Source: an uncultured Clostridiaceae bacterium
Lineage (GTDB): Bacteria; Bacillota; Clostridia; TANB77; CAG-508
DNA: 28,317 bases
Direction: 5' to 3'
Assembly: GCA_905198755.1 (NCBI GenBank)
Contig: CAJKDR010000004.1
Span: 1 to 28,317, forward strand
The notes below the pieces were generated by a model. That model was not told the DNA's origin and ran no database searches. It saw nothing but the letters and a program-made list of their open reading frames with translations. The position numbers and the translations under genes are program-made. How positions within the stretch are numbered: position 1 is the first letter of the stretch; each line of letters starts with the position of its first letter. Shown in pieces: positions 15,463 to 22,901 of the stretch.

Positions 15463-16257
15463 TTATCCCAAATATTCATTTTTTGAAAATGCTATTATTG
15501 ATTCAAATATTGGATTTAATAGCCATACTCCTATTCCAAATCCAACTCCATGTCCAAATGACATTGCAAGTTCAAATTTCATCAATACTTTATATACCAA
15601 ATATATTATCCAGCCTATTACAGGTAATAGCAAGAATAACATTATCAATGGGCTATAACCACATATTTTGAATAGCACAATATCTCTATATATTGGTATA
15701 AATGTAGCTATAAAATGCTTACCTGCTTTTTTATAAATAATTCCTCTTATTATTATTTTATAACATGCATATATAACTATAAAAGTTAGTATGACTTTTA
15801 CTATATAACTTGATAGAATTATTTTCATTCCAGATAACATTGTTTTGTTCAAATCTTTTTGTGAATTTAGCATTGCACTTTCTACACTTTCACCTTTTTG
15901 TACTCTTTTTATTAAACCTTTTATATCTGTGCCTTTTAGTATCTCTTTTATTTTATCGTCATCCGTAGTTTTTATGAATTCTGCACCTTTTTCTATTGTT
16001 TCCGAACTTACACCTTGTTCTTCCAATTTTTCCTTATTTTCTTTTATCATATTAGAAAGTTCTTCTTTATCGTAATTTTCTATTGCTTCATTATAAATGC
16101 TTTCTAGTTCTTCGTCTGATATATTATCTACGTCTATATTTTTATACTTTGATAATATTTTTTCCATTTTTGTTGTGTTTGTTTTTGCTTGTACTGTCAT
16201 AGAAACAACAAGCATTAGTATTATTAACATTAATGTTATTTTTAATATTCTTTTCAT
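15463..16257 (-). CDS. Exported protein with C-terminal DUF5684 membrane domain
   Basis: 264 residues. A signal peptide or first anchor (LKITLMLIILMLVVSMTVQA) is followed by a Lys/Glu-rich helical outer region to about residue 145, one membrane segment (VKVILTFIVIYACYKII), and then the C-terminal DUF5684-like domain. That domain shows KKAGKHFIATFIPIYRDIVL, a hydrophobic LLPVIGWIIYLVY stretch, and the closing SFGHGVGFGIGVWLL. Those motifs are the hallmark of DUF5684, a membrane domain of unknown function common in Clostridia. The start is ATG 16257 after AAAGGAGA. It ends 15 bases before the polytopic membrane gene, so these three genes probably form an envelope-related operon. Confidence 0.75.
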   Translation of the reverse strand: MKRILKITLMLIILMLVVSMTVQAKTNTTKMEKILSKYKNIDVDNISDEELESIYNEAIENYDKEELSNMIKENKEKLEEQGVSSETIEKGAEFIKTTDDDKIKEILKGTDIKGLIKRVQKGESVESAMLNSQKDLNKTMLSGMKIILSSYIVKVILTFIVIYACYKIIIRGIIYKKAGKHFIATFIPIYRDIVLFKICGYSPLIMLFLLLPVIGWIIYLVYKVLMKFELAMSFGHGVGFGIGVWLLNPIFESIIAFSKNEYLG

Positions 16258-16327
16258 ATTATTTTCTCCTTTATTTATGTAACAAGTATATCATTATTTA
16301 AATTATAATTCAACAAAAAAGCATATG

Positions 16328-16359
16328 AAAAGCCAGTCACTTAAAAAGTAACTGGCTTT
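16328..16359 (-). terminator. Terminator of the candidate RNA at 16371-16561
   Basis: Stem AAAGCCAGT-ACTT / AAGT-ACTGGCTTT with one mismatched pair and a short A-rich loop (16328-16341 with 16346-16359). On the minus strand it ends in TTTTCAT. It also isolates the downstream envelope operon. Confidence 0.75.
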
Positions 16360-16370
16360 CTTCTTTAGTG

Positions 16371-16561
16371 ATTAAAACACTAAGCAGAAAACAGAAAATA
16401 GTTTTAATTATATGTGATTTGGGAGTTTAGAACTTTGGAGATACTTATTCACATAAATAAGGGCCAAAACAGGCATCAAAATTTTGAGATTTTTTATTTT
16501 ACCTACCTGCCATAAATCTTTCTGCTAATTTATGTTTTACAGCATAACACTGTGTTTTAAT
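16371..16561 (-). ncRNA. Candidate ~191-nt structured RNA (6S-like size; family not recognised)
   Basis: A perfect promoter (16568-16596) and a terminator (16328-16359) frame this stretch, which has no ORF. The 5' end ATTAAAACAC (16561-16552) pairs with GTGTTTTAAT (16380-16371), a 10-bp closing stem that joins the two ends. Inside are a hairpin CATAAAT/ATTTATG, possible CAGG/CCTG pairing, and TTTGG/CCAAA enclosing CTTATT/AATAAG. Near the closing stem GCAGAAA can also pair with TTTCTGC, which competes with the first hairpin. End-to-end pairing and a size near 190 nt recall 6S RNA, but I cannot confirm that from memory. It follows truB directly, and its -35 box overlaps the truB stop. Confidence 0.55.
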
Positions 16562-16567
16562 AATTCA

Positions 16568-16596
16568 ATTATACCATCAAGTATGTTTTATGTCAA
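16568..16596 (-). promoter_or_regulatory. Consensus promoter of the candidate RNA
   Basis: TTGACA (16596-16591), 17-base spacer, TATAAT (16573-16568): both boxes perfect. The start should be near 16561, the first base of the closing stem. The -35 box overlaps the TGA stop of truB read in its shifted frame. Confidence 0.9.
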
Positions 16597-17445
16597 ATGA
16601 CCAAATCTCTTTTTAGTAAATTATTTTTTATTGTTCCGATTCCAATAAAATTATTTTCATTATAAATTCTATAAATATCATTTTTACAGTCTTTTTTTAT
16701 TTGCATACCATTCAAAAACATTATTAATTCTTTTTGTGATAATTTAATTTTTCCGCTTCTTTTCAAAATATTTTTCTATTGATATTATTTTATCTTCTAT
16801 TAATGTTGGAGTTTTTCTGACTTCTACTATTTCCACAGCTTGTCCAATATTAAACTCTCCAACTTGTACTCTTTGTAATTCTTTCATATATCCTACTGTA
16901 TTTAGATCTTCTGCAATTTTTTCGCATAAACTTCTTATGTATGTTCCCTTTGAGCAAGAAACTTTAAATGTAATTTCATCTTCTTCTATTTTTATTAACT
17001 CTGTATTATATATTTCTATACTTCTTTTTGGAATATCTACTTCTTTGCCACTTCTTGCATATTCATACAATTTTTTTCCTTTTATTTTAATTGCTGAATA
17101 TATCGGTGGCGTTTGTTCTTGTTTTCCAATTATACTAGATAATTCTCTTTTCACTTTTTCTTCTGTTATACATTCCACTTTTTTTGTTTCTATAACTTTT
17201 CCTTCTGAGTCTGCTGTATCTCTTTTTTCTCCTAGCTTTAATGTTGCTATATAAATTTTATCATGGTTAATCAGATACTTAGATATTCCAGTAGCTTTTC
17301 CAATTAATAAAGGTAGAACTCCTGTTGCATTTGGATCTAATGTACCAGTATGTCCTACTTTTTCTCCAGTTATTTTTTTTACTATTGCTACTATATCGTG
17401 TGATGTATAATCTTTTGGTTTATTTATTAATAATATTCCGTTCAT
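16593..17445 (-). CDS. truB: tRNA pseudouridine(55) synthase TruB, with +1 frameshift at a CGG codon
   Basis: TruB makes pseudouridine 55 in the T loop of tRNAs. GHTGTLDPNATGVLPLLIG holds the catalytic Asp (D37); ATLKLGEKRDTADSEG and SCSKGTYIRSLCE are standard motifs. From ATG 17445 the frame closes after 233 codons with TAA at 16744. The missing C-terminal domain is open in the next frame: LSQKELIMFLNGMQI, then DIYRIYNENNFIGIG and LLKRDLVI up to TGA at 16593, a normal TruB end. A skip of one base at codon 231 (CGG, 16755-16753) rejoins both parts as ...EKKGKIKLSQ..., giving 283 residues, a usual length. Loss of one A in the following A5 run would also restore it. The gene follows fmt by 12 bases. 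Confidence 0.88.
16753..16755 (-). other. In-frame CGG at the truB +1 frameshift
   Basis: The zero-frame codons are AAG CGG AAA AAT TAA. If the C is skipped, the reading becomes AAG GGA AAA ATT AAA and enters the TruB C-terminal domain. Confidence 0.6.
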
Positions 17446-17457
17446 TTTTATTTCCTT

Positions 17458-18411
17458 TTAGATTATTTTATTTCCTCTTAAATAGTCTTTTGCATTCATT
17501 CTTTTTGAGTTTTCTGCTTGTATTTCTATTGCTTCTATTACAGCATCTTTTGCTTTAAAAAACATTCCTTTTCTATCGCTTGCTAATATTATATCTCCAT
17601 TTTTAGCTTTATTTAATAATTCTTCTCCATATAATTGTGTAAATTCTTTATTTTCTATTACATTTACTTTCCATAGCTTTATTTTTTTATCATTTACAAA
17701 TGTATATGCTCCCATTATTGGGTTTAATCCTCTTACTAAATTTTTTATTTCTATTGCTTTTTTATTTTCCCAATCTATAATAGCTATTTCTTTATTTAGC
17801 ATTGGTGCCATTGAAAAATCTTCATTCTGTTTTTCTCTTGGTGCTTTTCCTTGTTCTATTAATTTTATAGTCTTTACTAATAATTCTCCACCTATTTTAG
17901 ATAATCTATCCCATAGTTCTCCTGTTGTTTCATCTTTTCCTATTTCTACTTCTTCTTTTAGAATCATATCACCTGTATCCATTCCAACATCCATATACAT
18001 TGTTGTTATTCCTGTTTTTTCTTCTCCATTAATAACTGCCCATTGTATTGGAGCTGCACCTCTATATTTAGGTAATAATGAACCATGAACATTTATACAA
18101 CCATACTTTGGTATTTCTAATATTTCTTTTGGTAATATTCTTCCATATGCAACCACGCAAATGATATCTGGATTTAAAGCTTCTATCTCATCTATAAATT
18201 CTATGTTGTTTTTTACTTTTAGCGGTTGGTATATTGGTATATTTTTAGAAACAGCATATTCTTTTACAGGAGATGCTATCATTTTCATTCCTCTTCCTTT
18301 AGGTTTATCAGGATTTGTAACTACTCCTATAATATTATATCCTGCATTATATATACTTTCTAAAGATTCTTTAGCAAAGTCTGGTGTTCCCATAAACAAA
18401 ATATTTAGCAT
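17458..18411 (-). CDS. fmt: Methionyl-tRNA formyltransferase
   Basis: 317 residues, the usual length. The N-terminal Rossmann-like domain begins ILFMGTPDFAKESLE. The formyl-tetrahydrofolate site shows NVHGSLLPKYRGAAPIQWA (with the catalytic Asn-His pair) and DVGMDTGDMI with the essential Asp. The C-terminal OB-fold includes NLVRGLNPIMGAYT. It formylates Met-tRNAi for initiation. The start is ATG 18411 after GAGGAGA. It lies 23 bases after def, which removes the formyl group later, so the pair is functionally linked; truB follows by 12 bases. Confidence 0.96.
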   Translation of the reverse strand: MLNILFMGTPDFAKESLESIYNAGYNIIGVVTNPDKPKGRGMKMIASPVKEYAVSKNIPIYQPLKVKNNIEFIDEIEALNPDIICVVAYGRILPKEILEIPKYGCINVHGSLLPKYRGAAPIQWAVINGEEKTGITTMYMDVGMDTGDMILKEEVEIGKDETTGELWDRLSKIGGELLVKTIKLIEQGKAPREKQNEDFSMAPMLNKEIAIIDWENKKAIEIKNLVRGLNPIMGAYTFVNDKKIKLWKVNVIENKEFTQLYGEELLNKAKNGDIILASDRKGMFFKAKDAVIEAIEIQAENSKRMNAKDYLRGNKII

Positions 18412-18434
18412 TCTATTTTCTCCTCTATTATAAT

Positions 18435-18914
18435 TTATTTTTCAGGATTTACATATTCTAATGTTCCTGGTTCCATTCTATCTACAAATGTAATTCCATT
18501 TAAGTGGTCTATTTCATGACATAATGCTTGTGCTAATAACTCTACCGCTTTAATTTTTACTTTTTCTCCATTTTCATTAAGTCCTTCTACCACTACTTCT
18601 ACAGGTCTCTTTACTTTAGCAAATTTATTTGGAAAGCTTAGGCATCCTTCTTCTACTTCTCTTTCTCCTTTTTGTTTTAGAATCACTGGATTTATTAGTT
18701 TTACTATTGGTGTTTTTTCATCATATATATCTATTACTATGATTCTTTTTAAAATTCCTACTTGCACTGCTGCAAGTCCAACGCCATCATATTTATGCAT
18801 TGTTTCTATCATATCATTTATAAGTTCTTTTGTTTTTTCATCAATTACTTCTACTTCTCTTGATTTCTTTTTTAGTATTTCGTCTCCTTCTTGTCTTATA
18901 TTTCTTATTGCCAT
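18435..18914 (-). CDS. def: Peptide deformylase
   Basis: 159 residues. The three classic motifs are present: GVGLAAVQVGI (motif 1, G-G-Q), EEGCLSFP (motif 2 with metal-ligand Cys), and CHEIDHLNG (motif 3, HExxH with the metal His residues and catalytic Glu). The enzyme removes formyl groups from new proteins. The start ATG 18914 follows AAGGAGG with a 9-base spacer. It is third in the order priA-def-fmt-truB on the minus strand. Confidence 0.97.
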   Translation of the reverse strand: MAIRNIRQEGDEILKKKSREVEVIDEKTKELINDMIETMHKYDGVGLAAVQVGILKRIIVIDIYDEKTPIVKLINPVILKQKGEREVEEGCLSFPNKFAKVKRPVEVVVEGLNENGEKVKIKAVELLAQALCHEIDHLNGITFVDRMEPGTLEYVNPEK

Positions 18915-18965
18915 AATTATTTGCCCTCCTTATTAAATTTTAATACCACAAAATTCCATTTGTTT

Positions 18966-21203
18966 TTAAGCTAGATTTGTAGGATTTGTATCTACAATTA
19001 TTCTTGTTGTTTTTGAATTAACTTGTTCTATAGATTTATTTATAATATCTATTATTTTATTGTTTAATTTTCCCTTTAAAATGATTCTCCATCTGTATTT
19101 ATTCTTTATTTTATCTATTGGACAAGGCAATGGTTTATAAATATTAAAATCCATTTTTTCATTTTTTATTGTTCTTGATATATTGTTATATAATCTCTCA
19201 GATACATTTTTTATTTTATTATTGTCTGTATCTGTTAATCCAATACTTATTATATCGCAAAATGGCGGATATTTCAATTGTTTTCTGAGTTCTATTTCTG
19301 TTTCATAGAATTCATCATAGTTTTGTTTTTTACTACATTCAATTGCAAAGTTATCTGGATTATATGTTTGTATTATCACTCTACCCGGTAATTTTTCTCT
19401 TCCTGCTCTTCCTGCTACTTGTGTTAATATCTGAAATGTTCTTTCGTTTGCTCTATAATCTTCTATATACAAACTACTATCTGCTGCTATAACTCCTACT
19501 AAAGTCACATTAGGAAAATGATGTCCCTTTACTACCATTTGTGTTCCTATCAAAATATCTATATTATCATTTTTGAACTTGTTTAATATTTCTTCATGAG
19601 AATTTTTTCTTGTTACAGTATCTATATCCATTCTTATTGTAGTTGCTTCCGGAAATATTTTATTTATATCTTCTTCTAGTCTTTGTGTTCCTGTTCCAAA
19701 GTATTTTATATTTTTACTATGACATTCTGGACATTCTGTTAAATTTTTTTCTTCATGTCCACAATAGTGACATTTTAGTTTATTTGTTTTTATATGATAT
19801 GTCATTGTTATATTACAGTTTTTGCATTTTACTGTATAGCCACAATCTCTGCACATAACAAATGTTGAATATCCTCTTCGATTTAAAAATAATATTGTTT
19901 GTTTTTTATCTTTTAAGTTTTTTTCTATTTCTTCATATAATTTTCTACTTAAAATACTTCTATTTCCATTTGCTAATTCTTCTCTTAAATCTATTACATC
20001 CACTTTAGGAAGATTAGATTCATTAGCTCTTTTTGTTAATTTTAACATTTCAATTTTATTATTTTCTGCTTTATAGTATGTAGATATATCTGGTGTAGCA
20101 CTTCCTAATACTAATGGTATATTATTTTTCTTAGCCATATAACCAGCTAGCTCTTTTGCATTATATCTTGGATTTGTTTCTGATTTATATGAACTGTCAT
20201 GTTCCTCATCTATTATTATTAGACCCAAATTTTGTATTGGTGCAAATATTGCTGAACGTGCTCCTATTACAATTTTACATTCTCCATTTTTTATTTTATT
20301 CCATTGGTCATATCTTTCTCCAATTGATAATTTACTATGTAGAACCGCAATTTTTTCTTGTCCAAATCTTGCTATAAATCTTTCCACCATTTGCGGTGTT
20401 AATGATATTTCTGGCACTAATACTATTGCTGTTTTATTTTTCTGTGTTATTTTTTCTATTAACTGCAAATATATTTCTGTTTTTCCTGATCCAGTTACTC
20501 CATATAATAGAAATTCCTTATTCTCATTGTTATTTATCGTTTCATCTATTTTATTAAAAGCATTTTGTTGTTCTTCTGTTAATTTTAACTTTTTTGTAGG
20601 CTTTATATCTTTGTTTAAAAATGGATTTCTTTCTACCTTTTCTTCTATAATTTCTATGTATTCTTTTTTTTCTAATGCTTTTAGTACCGCATTTGTTGTA
20701 TCTGTTATTATTTCTAATTCTGTTGTTTGTATTCCTTCATTTTGTATTAAAAAATTTAACACTCTTTTTTGTTTTTCTGATTTTATTATTTTATTTTCAA
20801 TATCTTCTTCTATTTCTTCTATATCTTTTTTTAGATATACAAAATTTAATGTTTTATCTTTTACTCTTGAATCTATATTTTTATTTAATGTTCCTGGTTG
20901 TAACATTAATTTTATACAATCCGAAATATTGCAAAAATACCTTCTTGCCATTAATTTAGCCAAATCAATATTCTCTTCTGTTAGTTTAATGCCTTCTTGA
21001 ATTTTCGCAATGTCTTTTACTTTATATTGAGTATTTTCTTTTAATCCTACTATGAATCCCTCTTCGTAAGTTTTTTTATTTCCAAATGGTACTAATACTC
21101 TATCTCCAACACAAATAGTACCTTGCATTTCGCTAGGCACATTATAATCAAATATTCTATTTAGATTTTTTACATTACTATTTATAATAACTTGTGCTAT
21201 CAT
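18966..21203 (-). CDS. priA: Primosomal protein N' (replication restart helicase PriA)
   Basis: 745 residues. The N-terminal 3'-DNA-binding domain begins with a strand and FDYNVPSE. Walker A is GVTGSGKT at 235-242 and the Walker B/DEAH-type motif is DEEH at 332-335. The two zinc sites form in CRDCGYTVKCKNCNIT and KCHYCGHEE...CPECH. Helicase motifs V-VI follow (GTQMVVKGHHFP, QVAGRAGR). PriA reloads the replisome at stalled forks. Start at ATG 21203 after AAAGGGAG. It leads the priA-def-fmt-truB operon. Confidence 0.96.
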   Translation of the reverse strand: MIAQVIINSNVKNLNRIFDYNVPSEMQGTICVGDRVLVPFGNKKTYEEGFIVGLKENTQYKVKDIAKIQEGIKLTEENIDLAKLMARRYFCNISDCIKLMLQPGTLNKNIDSRVKDKTLNFVYLKKDIEEIEEDIENKIIKSEKQKRVLNFLIQNEGIQTTELEIITDTTNAVLKALEKKEYIEIIEEKVERNPFLNKDIKPTKKLKLTEEQQNAFNKIDETINNNENKEFLLYGVTGSGKTEIYLQLIEKITQKNKTAIVLVPEISLTPQMVERFIARFGQEKIAVLHSKLSIGERYDQWNKIKNGECKIVIGARSAIFAPIQNLGLIIIDEEHDSSYKSETNPRYNAKELAGYMAKKNNIPLVLGSATPDISTYYKAENNKIEMLKLTKRANESNLPKVDVIDLREELANGNRSILSRKLYEEIEKNLKDKKQTILFLNRRGYSTFVMCRDCGYTVKCKNCNITMTYHIKTNKLKCHYCGHEEKNLTECPECHSKNIKYFGTGTQRLEEDINKIFPEATTIRMDIDTVTRKNSHEEILNKFKNDNIDILIGTQMVVKGHHFPNVTLVGVIAADSSLYIEDYRANERTFQILTQVAGRAGREKLPGRVIIQTYNPDNFAIECSKKQNYDEFYETEIELRKQLKYPPFCDIISIGLTDTDNNKIKNVSERLYNNISRTIKNEKMDFNIYKPLPCPIDKIKNKYRWRIILKGKLNNKIIDIINKSIEQVNSKTTRIIVDTNPTNLA

Positions 21204-21256
21204 TATTGCTCCCTTTGTTTATTTAGTATATCAAATTTTGATAAAATAAACAAGAA

Positions 21257-21283
21257 AAAATAGCTATTTTGAATAGCTATTTT
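21257..21283 (-). terminator. Terminator upstream of priA
   Basis: Twelve-bp perfect stem AAAATAGCTATT/AATAGCTATTTT with a 3-base loop; the minus strand continues with a T-run. It stops transcripts from the membrane-protein operon at 21391 and beyond. Confidence 0.85.
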
Positions 21284-21290
21284 CCCCTTA

Positions 21291-21318
21291 TGCACGGTAG
21301 GGTCGTCCGCCCATACAC
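21291..21318. repeat. Dispersed intergenic repeat, copy A (GTCGTCCGCCC core)
   Basis: TGCACGGTAGGGTCGTCCGC followed by CCATACAC. The core GTCGTCCGCCC-TACA recurs at 26268-26298. It is GC-rich in very AT-rich surroundings, and both copies are between genes. Confidence 0.6.
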
Positions 21319-21340
21319 AAATGCTTTCTATTGTATATAT

Positions 21341-21375
21341 AAAGAAGATTTCGTATCACTCACAAAATCTTCTTT
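21341..21375 (-). terminator. Terminator after the 206-residue membrane protein gene
   Basis: Eleven-bp stem AAAGAAGATTT/AAATCTTCTTT with a 13-base loop, 15 bases after the stop codon at 21391. Confidence 0.75.
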
Positions 21376-21390
21376 TCCATAATTGTATCA

Positions 21391-22011
21391 TTATTGATTT
21401 TCTTCTAAATATTCTAAATATTTTTTCACATTATTTGTTATTGTTTTACCATAGAAATATTTATCAACTTCAGATGATTTTTTACTTAATTTTCCTTTTC
21501 CTTTTAAATTCAAAGTTATTGTTCCATCTTCATTTATTGTGCCTTTTATTTGTTTTTCATCAACTCCTATTCCTAAATCAGAGCCATGATAAAACATTTG
21601 ATTTAATAAAATTTTATTTCCATCTATTATATAATTTCCAAAATAGCCATATGCTGCATCTTGATTTTCTTCATAATTATATGTTCCATCTTCTTTTAAA
21701 TATAATTCTTCTTTATTTTTTCCCTTATAACCATATACTCCTTTTATTTCTTCATATGTATATACTTTTGAATTTGATTCAGCTACTTCATTTTCTTTTT
21801 CCGTCTCAATTGTATTTTTATTTGATTCATCTTCTTGTAGATTTATATTATCATTTATTTTTTGTGTAGTATTCTGATTATCATTTTTTAATTGACGTAT
21901 ATATACAAATTCACATCCTAATGCTATTACAAGTACTGCTATTAAAATCACTACCCATATTGGGCTTTTTGTTTTTATTTCTACATCTTTCTTTTTTCCT
22001 TCGTTTTCCAT
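21391..22011 (-). CDS. Single-pass membrane-anchored protein of unknown function
   Basis: 206 residues. A short basic cytoplasmic tail precedes one membrane segment (WVVILIAVLVIALGCEFVYI). A Gln/Asn/Glu-rich linker follows to about residue 85, then an outer beta-rich domain (EIKGVYGYKGKNKEELYL, DGTYNYEENQDAAYGYFG, GTINEDGTITLNLKG). The repeated 'EDGTYxY' strands resemble lipocalin-like or DUF-type beta barrels in Clostridia exported proteins, but I do not know the family. The Cys in the membrane segment is not in a lipobox. Start ATG 22011 after AAGGAGAG. It is the last gene of the radA-disA run, 57 bases after the cyclophilin. Confidence 0.65.
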   Translation of the reverse strand: MENEGKKKDVEIKTKSPIWVVILIAVLVIALGCEFVYIRQLKNDNQNTTQKINDNINLQEDESNKNTIETEKENEVAESNSKVYTYEEIKGVYGYKGKNKEELYLKEDGTYNYEENQDAAYGYFGNYIIDGNKILLNQMFYHGSDLGIGVDEKQIKGTINEDGTITLNLKGKGKLSKKSSEVDKYFYGKTITNNVKKYLEYLEENQ

Positions 22012-22068
22012 AATTCTTCTCTCCTTTTATTTAACATTTTTATTTATAAAAATTCTGCACAAAATATT

Positions 22069-22881
22069 TTATTGATGATTTAGACTTGATGAAAAGTAAC
22101 TGTTTATATCAAATGGAGTATGTGTTTCTGGTATTCCATAATCAATTCCATTTGTTTCTACTCTTATACTAGTTATTTCTGGTGCATTTACTGGTGTTGA
22201 TTCTTCTTTATCGTCATCACTTGCTTTTTTTACTTCTGTTTCTGCTATTTTCTCTAATACATCATATCCTTCTATTACTTTTCCAAATCCTGCATATTTT
22301 CCTGTTAATGAAGTATAATCATCTGTTGTCATTATAAAGAATTGTGAACCTGCTGTATTATATCCCTCTTTTACTAAACTAGGAGCATAACTTGCATAAC
22401 CAGAATAATCTCCTCTTGCCATTGCAATTACACCTTTTGTTAATTTTAATGTATTATTTTCATAATCATTTACTACAAATTCACCATTTATGTTATATTC
22501 AGTATCATCTGAGGAATCTTTTTCTATACTTGTATCTATATAACTTTTTGTTGGTGCTCCTGAGCCATCGCCCTTTATGTCTCCACCTTGTATCATAAAG
22601 TCTTTTATTATTCTATGGAAGGTTAGTCCATCATAAAATCCGTTATTAGCAAGTGCTATAAAATTAGCCACAGTATTTGGTGCCATGTCTGGATATAATT
22701 CAACTTTTATAGTTCCATAATCCTTTATTTCTATTGTTGCTACTGGATTTTCTGTCTTGTATGTTACTTTTCTAAAATAGCCATAACATAATGTTGCTAT
22801 TATAGCTATAACCAATATAATTGCTACTATTAATGATATATTTTTAATTAAACCTTTCTTTTTATTTTCTTTTTTCTTCAT
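22069..22881 (-). CDS. Membrane-anchored cyclophilin-type peptidyl-prolyl isomerase
   Basis: 270 residues. The Lys-rich N-terminus and one membrane segment (ISLIVAIILVIAIIATLCYG) anchor a cyclophilin domain outside the cell. Signature motifs: ELYPDMAPNTVANFIALA, YDGLTFHRIIKDFMIQGGD (catalytic Arg in FHR), GVIAMAR, GSQFFI, and GKYAGFGKVIEG. An insert of about 45 residues between the GGD and GVIAMAR regions is longer than in minimal cyclophilins. It assists folding of exported proteins. Start at ATG 22881 after AAGGAGG, 20 bases after the pilin-like gene, whose product it might help fold. Confidence 0.92.
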   Translation of the reverse strand: MKKKENKKKGLIKNISLIVAIILVIAIIATLCYGYFRKVTYKTENPVATIEIKDYGTIKVELYPDMAPNTVANFIALANNGFYDGLTFHRIIKDFMIQGGDIKGDGSGAPTKSYIDTSIEKDSSDDTEYNINGEFVVNDYENNTLKLTKGVIAMARGDYSGYASYAPSLVKEGYNTAGSQFFIMTTDDYTSLTGKYAGFGKVIEGYDVLEKIAETEVKKASDDDKEESTPVNAPEITSIRVETNGIDYGIPETHTPFDINSYFSSSLNHQ

Positions 22882-22901
22882 CTGTACTCCTCCTTGATAT
22901 T

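Noticed and set aside
21321..21869. Long plus-strand open frame (182 codons), and similar ones opposite priA, radA and the GH15 gene
   Set aside because: They are Leu/Phe-rich shadows opposite good coding genes, without ribosome sites or recognisable domains.
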